Positions 14,591 to 17,496 of a stretch of DNA of 17,496 nucleotides are shown here, in pieces. How positions within the stretch are numbered: the stretch's first letter is position 1; each line of letters opens with the position of its first letter. The notes under the pieces were generated by a model. The model did not search any database and was not told the DNA's origin. It saw only the letters and a list, made by a program, of their open reading frames with translations. Both the position numbers and the translations under genes were made by a program. Source of the stretch: Gemmatimonadota bacterium (lineage in GTDB: Bacteria; Gemmatimonadota; Gemmatimonadetes; Longimicrobiales; Gaopeijiaceae); contig DUCW01000153.1 in NCBI GenBank assembly GCA_012959595.1, positions 1 through 17,496 of the forward strand, in the 5' to 3' direction.

Positions 14591-15979
14591 TCATGCATTC
14601 TCTGGAAAAGCTTCCAGTAGCTCTTTAAGTTCCAAGAGAAATCGTGCAGCATCAGCCCCATCCACAATTCTGTGATCAAAACCCAAAGAAAAAAGAGAAG
14701 TTTTCCGAACTACGATCTCATCTACACCTTTTTCTAAATTTTCGATCACAACAGGTCGCTTCTCAACAGCACCTAGGACGAGAATAGCAGACGTCCCTTT
14801 CGGGATTATAGGCATCCCTACCAAAGTGCCTAGAACACCTGGATTAGTGATCGAAAAAGTAGACCCTTGGATCTCTTCTGGTGACAGCTCTTTCGATCGC
14901 GCCCTGACTGCCAGATCATTAATCTTCGAGGAAGTTTCTATTAGGCTGAACTCGTCTGCATCCCTGATTACCGGAACAATAAGTCCAGGGTCTAGATCAA
15001 CGGCTATCCCAATATTCACACTAGCCCGATGAATGATATCCCCTCCAGATAAAACAGCATTGATGTTTCTATATTTCACTAAAAGACGAGAGCAAGCCCA
15101 AGTTACAAACGCCGTATAACTAACCCCACGGCCTCGAAAACCCTCCCTCTGAGAGATCTTCACCCGTTGTCTATCGACAGACGAAAAATCCACTCCAATG
15201 ACCGAATGAACGTGTGGTACCACACGTTTGGCTATAACCATATGATCCGCTGTGAGTTGGCGTAGCCTGTCCATAGGGAGTACATCGTCACCCGGTCTGA
15301 CCGGAAAAATTGGGTGTTCTACTTCATTGTAAAAAAAGTCCCAAATATCGATCTCGCTGTGAGGACCAGACTCCACTTCTGAAACTGAACCAAAGTCAGG
15401 TTGTGGTGAGGTGGTGCTCTCAGAAGATCGATGGCTTGAATGAATCTTAGCATCCTTGATAAATCTAAGAATATCGGTTTTAGTAACCCGCCCTAAATGT
15501 CCTGTTCCCGGAACATTGCTAATAGAAACTCCATGCTCATTTGCTATTTTCCGAACCACTGGGCTAGACCTATCTCTCAATCTTTCAACTTCTGTTCCAC
15601 CCCCGCTACGCTCCCCTATTACAGATTTTTGATTGTGATCTATCACAGATTTTCTAACAGTTGAATCAACGAACGAGCTCTTAAGGGACTGGGAATGAAC
15701 TGATTCTTCGACAGATGATATACCTTCTTCCCTATCCCCTTCAACGTAGGCAAGGACCGTCCCGACCTCTACGGTTCGGCCTTCTTCAACACAAATTTCC
15801 ACTAGAATTCCAGCAACAGGGGAAGGGACCTCTGCATCCACTTTATCTGTTGATATTTCCAAAATTGGTTCGTCTTTCTCTATCCGATGACCAATTGCTC
15901 TTAGCCACTTGGAAACAGTTCCCTCAGCTATGGATTCACCCATCTGAGGCATGGGCACTTCGAATCGACTCACGGCCAT
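14591..15979 (-). CDS. 2-oxo-acid dehydrogenase E2 component (dihydrolipoamide acyltransferase)
   Basis: This is the core acyltransferase of a pyruvate, 2-oxoglutarate or branched-chain 2-oxo-acid dehydrogenase complex. It has one N-terminal lipoyl domain (about 4-80) with the lipoylated Lys46 in STDKVDAEVP, a Ser-rich linker, a peripheral-subunit-binding domain (about 138-175, SSPVVRKIANEHGVSISNVPG), a second linker and the catalytic domain (about 240-462). The catalytic signature DHRIVDG gives His436 and Asp440 near the C-terminus, and STFSITNPG is the usual companion motif. Length is 462. GGAGA precedes the ATG. Neither E1 nor E3 genes are nearby, so which 2-oxo acid it serves cannot be decided from this window. 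It is followed within six bases by lipB. Confidence 0.93.
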   Translation of the reverse strand: MAVSRFEVPMPQMGESIAEGTVSKWLRAIGHRIEKDEPILEISTDKVDAEVPSPVAGILVEICVEEGRTVEVGTVLAYVEGDREEGISSVEESVHSQSLKSSFVDSTVRKSVIDHNQKSVIGERSGGGTEVERLRDRSSPVVRKIANEHGVSISNVPGTGHLGRVTKTDILRFIKDAKIHSSHRSSESTTSPQPDFGSVSEVESGPHSEIDIWDFFYNEVEHPIFPVRPGDDVLPMDRLRQLTADHMVIAKRVVPHVHSVIGVDFSSVDRQRVKISQREGFRGRGVSYTAFVTWACSRLLVKYRNINAVLSGGDIIHRASVNIGIAVDLDPGLIVPVIRDADEFSLIETSSKINDLAVRARSKELSPEEIQGSTFSITNPGVLGTLVGMPIIPKGTSAILVLGAVEKRPVVIENLEKGVDEIVVRKTSLFSLGFDHRIVDGADAARFLLELKELLEAFPENA

Positions 15980-16099
15980 TTCTCCATATCTATGGATATC
16001 CTGAGATCAGGCGTTCTCACCTAGTTCAGATCGAAGGTCATTTTATACCAACTCCACTCCTGAGAACTCTCCCAAAACTCTGTTCAGAAATTCCACCCT

Positions 16100-16134
16100 A
16101 AAAAGCAGATTTCTCAAAATCTTGATCAAGATCA
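16100..16134 (-). terminator. weak intrinsic terminator candidate after secG
   Basis: In the direction of secG transcription a 14-base palindrome at the stop codon (ATCTTGATCAAGAT, 16119-16132) overlaps a second possible hairpin with six-base arms AGATTT and AAATCT and loop TGAG (minus strand). That hairpin is followed two bases later by five T. Both stems are AT-rich, so folding would be weak, but the order of hairpin then T run is right. It separates secG from the E2 gene. Confidence 0.35.
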
Positions 16135-16512
16135 GTTTCTCTCCTGAGTATCAGGCTCCTCTTGTTCTGGATCGGCTTCTTCACTTCTGGAGTCATCTTC
16201 CTCAAGTGTTGGAAGGATAGGCTGTCCTGCAGGAGCTACAGGAGTCAACTCCTGGAGCAATATTGAATCTGGCTGTTGATTTCTGGAGGACATAATAGAC
16301 AGAATAAGGGCGAGTGTCATGAAAGCAGTGCCAGTTGTCCAAGTTATCCTAGTTAGCACAGTAGTGGCTTGGCGACCGGCCAGTATACCGTCGGTGGCCG
16401 TTGAACCACCGCCCATAGCTGCTAATCCCCCTCCTTTACCAGACTGCAACAACACAACAACAGACAAAAGAATTCCATCAAGCAACAGGAGCGTCAGAAA
16501 AAAACTATACAT
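16132..16512 (-). CDS. secG: protein-export membrane protein SecG
   Basis: SecG is the small subunit of the SecYEG translocon in the inner membrane. The protein has two membrane helices (about 2-22 and 54-70) linked by the conserved cytoplasmic loop LQSGKGGGLAAMGGGSTA and LAGRQATTVLTRITW. After the second helix it carries a C-terminal tail of about 50 residues that becomes strongly acidic (EEDDSRSEEADPEQEEPDTQ). Total length of 126 is a little above the usual 75-110. It sits 79 bases downstream of tpiA, and the tpiA-secG order is common in bacteria. No strong ribosome binding site is seen before the ATG. Confidence 0.93.
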   Translation of the reverse strand: MYSFFLTLLLLDGILLSVVVLLQSGKGGGLAAMGGGSTATDGILAGRQATTVLTRITWTTGTAFMTLALILSIMSSRNQQPDSILLQELTPVAPAGQPILPTLEEDDSRSEEADPEQEEPDTQERN

Positions 16513-16568
16513 AAATATCTTTTATTAGTGTGGTCTGGTTAATTGTTCCTAAACGTCGCAAGGGGCTC

Positions 16569-16602
16569 TATCGGTGTCAACCTAGTATACTCTATACCGA
16601 TA
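16569..16602. repeat. inverted repeat across the tpiA stop codon
   Basis: Seven-base arms TATCGGT (16569-16575) and ACCGATA (16596-16602) flank 20 bases, which themselves contain the palindrome AGTATACT (16584-16591). It straddles the end of tpiA. On the minus strand no T run follows, so it is not a standard terminator; it could be an RNA-stabilising hairpin or chance. Confidence 0.25.
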
Positions 16603-17356
16603 CCGCCGACTCGATAATTTTTGAGAAACTTAGCGGATCGAGACTCGCACCTCCTATAAGAAGGCCGTCAACATTCTTCAATTTGAGCAAATCTTCTGAA
16701 TTGTTTGCATTGACACTACCCCCGTAGAGTATCTGTGTCGACAAGGAAGCCTCCTGCCCGATTTTCTCTCTCATCCGATTACGAATAAGAGAATGGGCCT
16801 CTTCTATTTCATGTGCTTCGGGGAGCATACCAGTGCCGATCGCCCAAACCGGTTCATAGGCAAGTAGCATATCTTTTGGTGCCTGTACAGAAATTTCAGC
16901 CAGAACCGAGTCTAACTGTCGCTTTATGACTGACTCTGTGCTCCCCTGCACTCTTTCTTCTCTTGTTTCACCGACACAAACTACTGGATTCAGCCCAGCA
17001 GCAATGGCAGTAGAGACTTTATCCTTCACCTCACTATCAGATTCCCTGAAGAGATGTCTCCTCTCTGAGTGACCGATAAGTACAAATCTCACACCTACAG
17101 ACACTGCCATTGCTGCCGAATGTTCTCCAGTGAAAGCACCTTCCACTTCCCAGTGGATATTTTGGATTCCTAATTCAATCTCAGCACACTCTTCAATACC
17201 TGCGGATACGGTCTGAAGGGAAATAGCTGGAGGAAACAAAAGGATCCGGGGTTTTTTTCTTGTAGATAGATTAGGTAGTAATTTCTCCAAAAAATCTCTA
17301 GCTTCATCAGGGCCATGGTGCATTTTCCAGTTAGCTGCGATCGTCTTTGTATTCAC
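16592..17356 (-). CDS. tpiA: triose-phosphate isomerase
   Basis: The enzyme interconverts dihydroxyacetone phosphate and glyceraldehyde 3-phosphate in glycolysis. All key residues are present: Lys11 in ANWKM, the electrophile His96 in IGHSERR, the base Glu168 in AYEPVWAIGTG, which also begins the mobile loop, and the phosphate-binding YGGSV and IGGASL near the end. It has 254 residues, the standard size. The start is GTG at 17356: an in-frame TAG lies five codons upstream with no ATG between, and AGGAAG precedes it by about ten bases. It follows pgk by 26 bases, so the two are almost certainly one operon. Confidence 0.97.
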   Translation of the reverse strand: MNTKTIAANWKMHHGPDEARDFLEKLLPNLSTRKKPRILLFPPAISLQTVSAGIEECAEIELGIQNIHWEVEGAFTGEHSAAMAVSVGVRFVLIGHSERRHLFRESDSEVKDKVSTAIAAGLNPVVCVGETREERVQGSTESVIKRQLDSVLAEISVQAPKDMLLAYEPVWAIGTGMLPEAHEIEEAHSLIRNRMREKIGQEASLSTQILYGGSVNANNSEDLLKLKNVDGLLIGGASLDPLSFSKIIESAVSV

Positions 17357-17382
17357 TTTAATTACTTCCTATTTCTCCGATT

Positions 17383-17496
17383 CTATTTTCGTTCTTGTTC
17401 ATTCGACAAAGCTTCAAACCCTGGGAGAGTTTTCCCCGAGAGAAGTTCCAACGTAGCCCCTCCCCCTGTCGAAACATGTGTCAACTCCTCTAAAAC
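17383..17496 (-). CDS. pgk: phosphoglycerate kinase, C-terminal end (partial, enters from the right edge)
   Basis: Only the last 37 codons lie in the window. They read THVSTGGGATLELLSGKTLPG, the highly conserved C-terminal signature of phosphoglycerate kinase (the Ser-Thr-Gly-Gly-Gly-Ala stretch lies near the nucleotide and hinge), followed by a short charged tail and a TAG stop. The enzyme makes ATP from 1,3-bisphosphoglycerate in glycolysis. It sits directly ahead of tpiA, the usual pgk-tpiA order. Confidence 0.95.
   Translation of the reverse strand, partial: VLEELTHVSTGGGATLELLSGKTLPGFEALSNEQERK

Noticed and set aside
15715..16101. A 128-codon plus-strand open frame spanning the start of the E2 gene.
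   Set aside because: Two thirds of it is opposite the E2 lipoyl domain; the rest is intergenic. Composition and sequence look like an antisense shadow.
16552..16580. TTGACA on the minus strand (16575-16580) as the -35 box of a secG promoter.
   Set aside because: No acceptable -10 hexamer lies 15-19 bases downstream, and secG is probably read from the pgk-tpiA promoter.
1..17496. CRISPR array, tRNA or rRNA genes, insertion sequence, prophage.
   Set aside because: I saw no regularly spaced repeats, cloverleaf-like sequence, transposase or phage protein, and coding is nearly continuous.

Overview
The window reads as a chromosomal stretch of a Gram-negative bacterium with an outer membrane: it encodes a TolC-type channel, a lipoprotein adaptor and an RND pump. 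Base composition is moderately AT-rich by eye. The family versions seen here (an RNase H with the ADESCLGN...NNRMAL variant motifs, an ECF sigma/anti-sigma pair with a secreted helical protein, an iron-sulfur protein running into an NrfD-like segment) remind me of Gemmatimonadota or relatives. That placement rests on memory of family sequences and is a guess. Almost every gene lies on the minus strand, so transcription runs from high to low coordinates; the single plus-strand gene is the RNase H at about 13.3-13.9 kb. I saw no tRNA, rRNA, CRISPR array, insertion sequence or phage gene, and no gene-free stretch exceeds 300 bases (the longest, between carA and the HU gene, is 276).

From right to left: the window opens with the last codons of pgk, then tpiA (GTG start) and secG, a glycolysis/secretion group. 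Next come a 2-oxo-acid dehydrogenase E2 (lipoyl protein) and, 6 bases later, lipB, which makes the lipoyl precursor for such proteins. The plus-strand RNase H converges on lipB and diverges from carA. carA (no carB beside it) is followed by an HU/IHF-type DNA-binding protein. An ECF sigma factor, a zinc-finger membrane anti-sigma factor and a small secreted helical protein follow as three genes joined by ATGA overlaps, a typical envelope-stress unit. A promoter-like sequence then precedes moaD-moaE-moaA, which build the molybdenum cofactor. A malate dehydrogenase gene comes next. Then a tripartite efflux operon (TolC-like channel, lipoprotein adaptor, RND pump) leads into a four-cluster iron-sulfur protein that appears to continue beyond the left edge into an NrfD-type membrane subunit. 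The last protein probably serves a molybdopterin oxidoreductase, so it may be a client pathway of the moa genes.

The window is mostly housekeeping. The points that deserve a second look are: the RND pump gene is broken by a -1 frame change near base 1780, consistent with about 7 missing bases; the RNase H lacks the usual second catalytic acid (Ala in place of Glu) while carrying an extra Glu next to the first catalytic Asp; the ECF sigma factor has two closely spaced cysteine pairs in its sigma-2 region and is paired with a zinc-binding anti-sigma factor; and a few perfect or near-perfect inverted repeats lie between genes. I found no convincing new multi-gene system.
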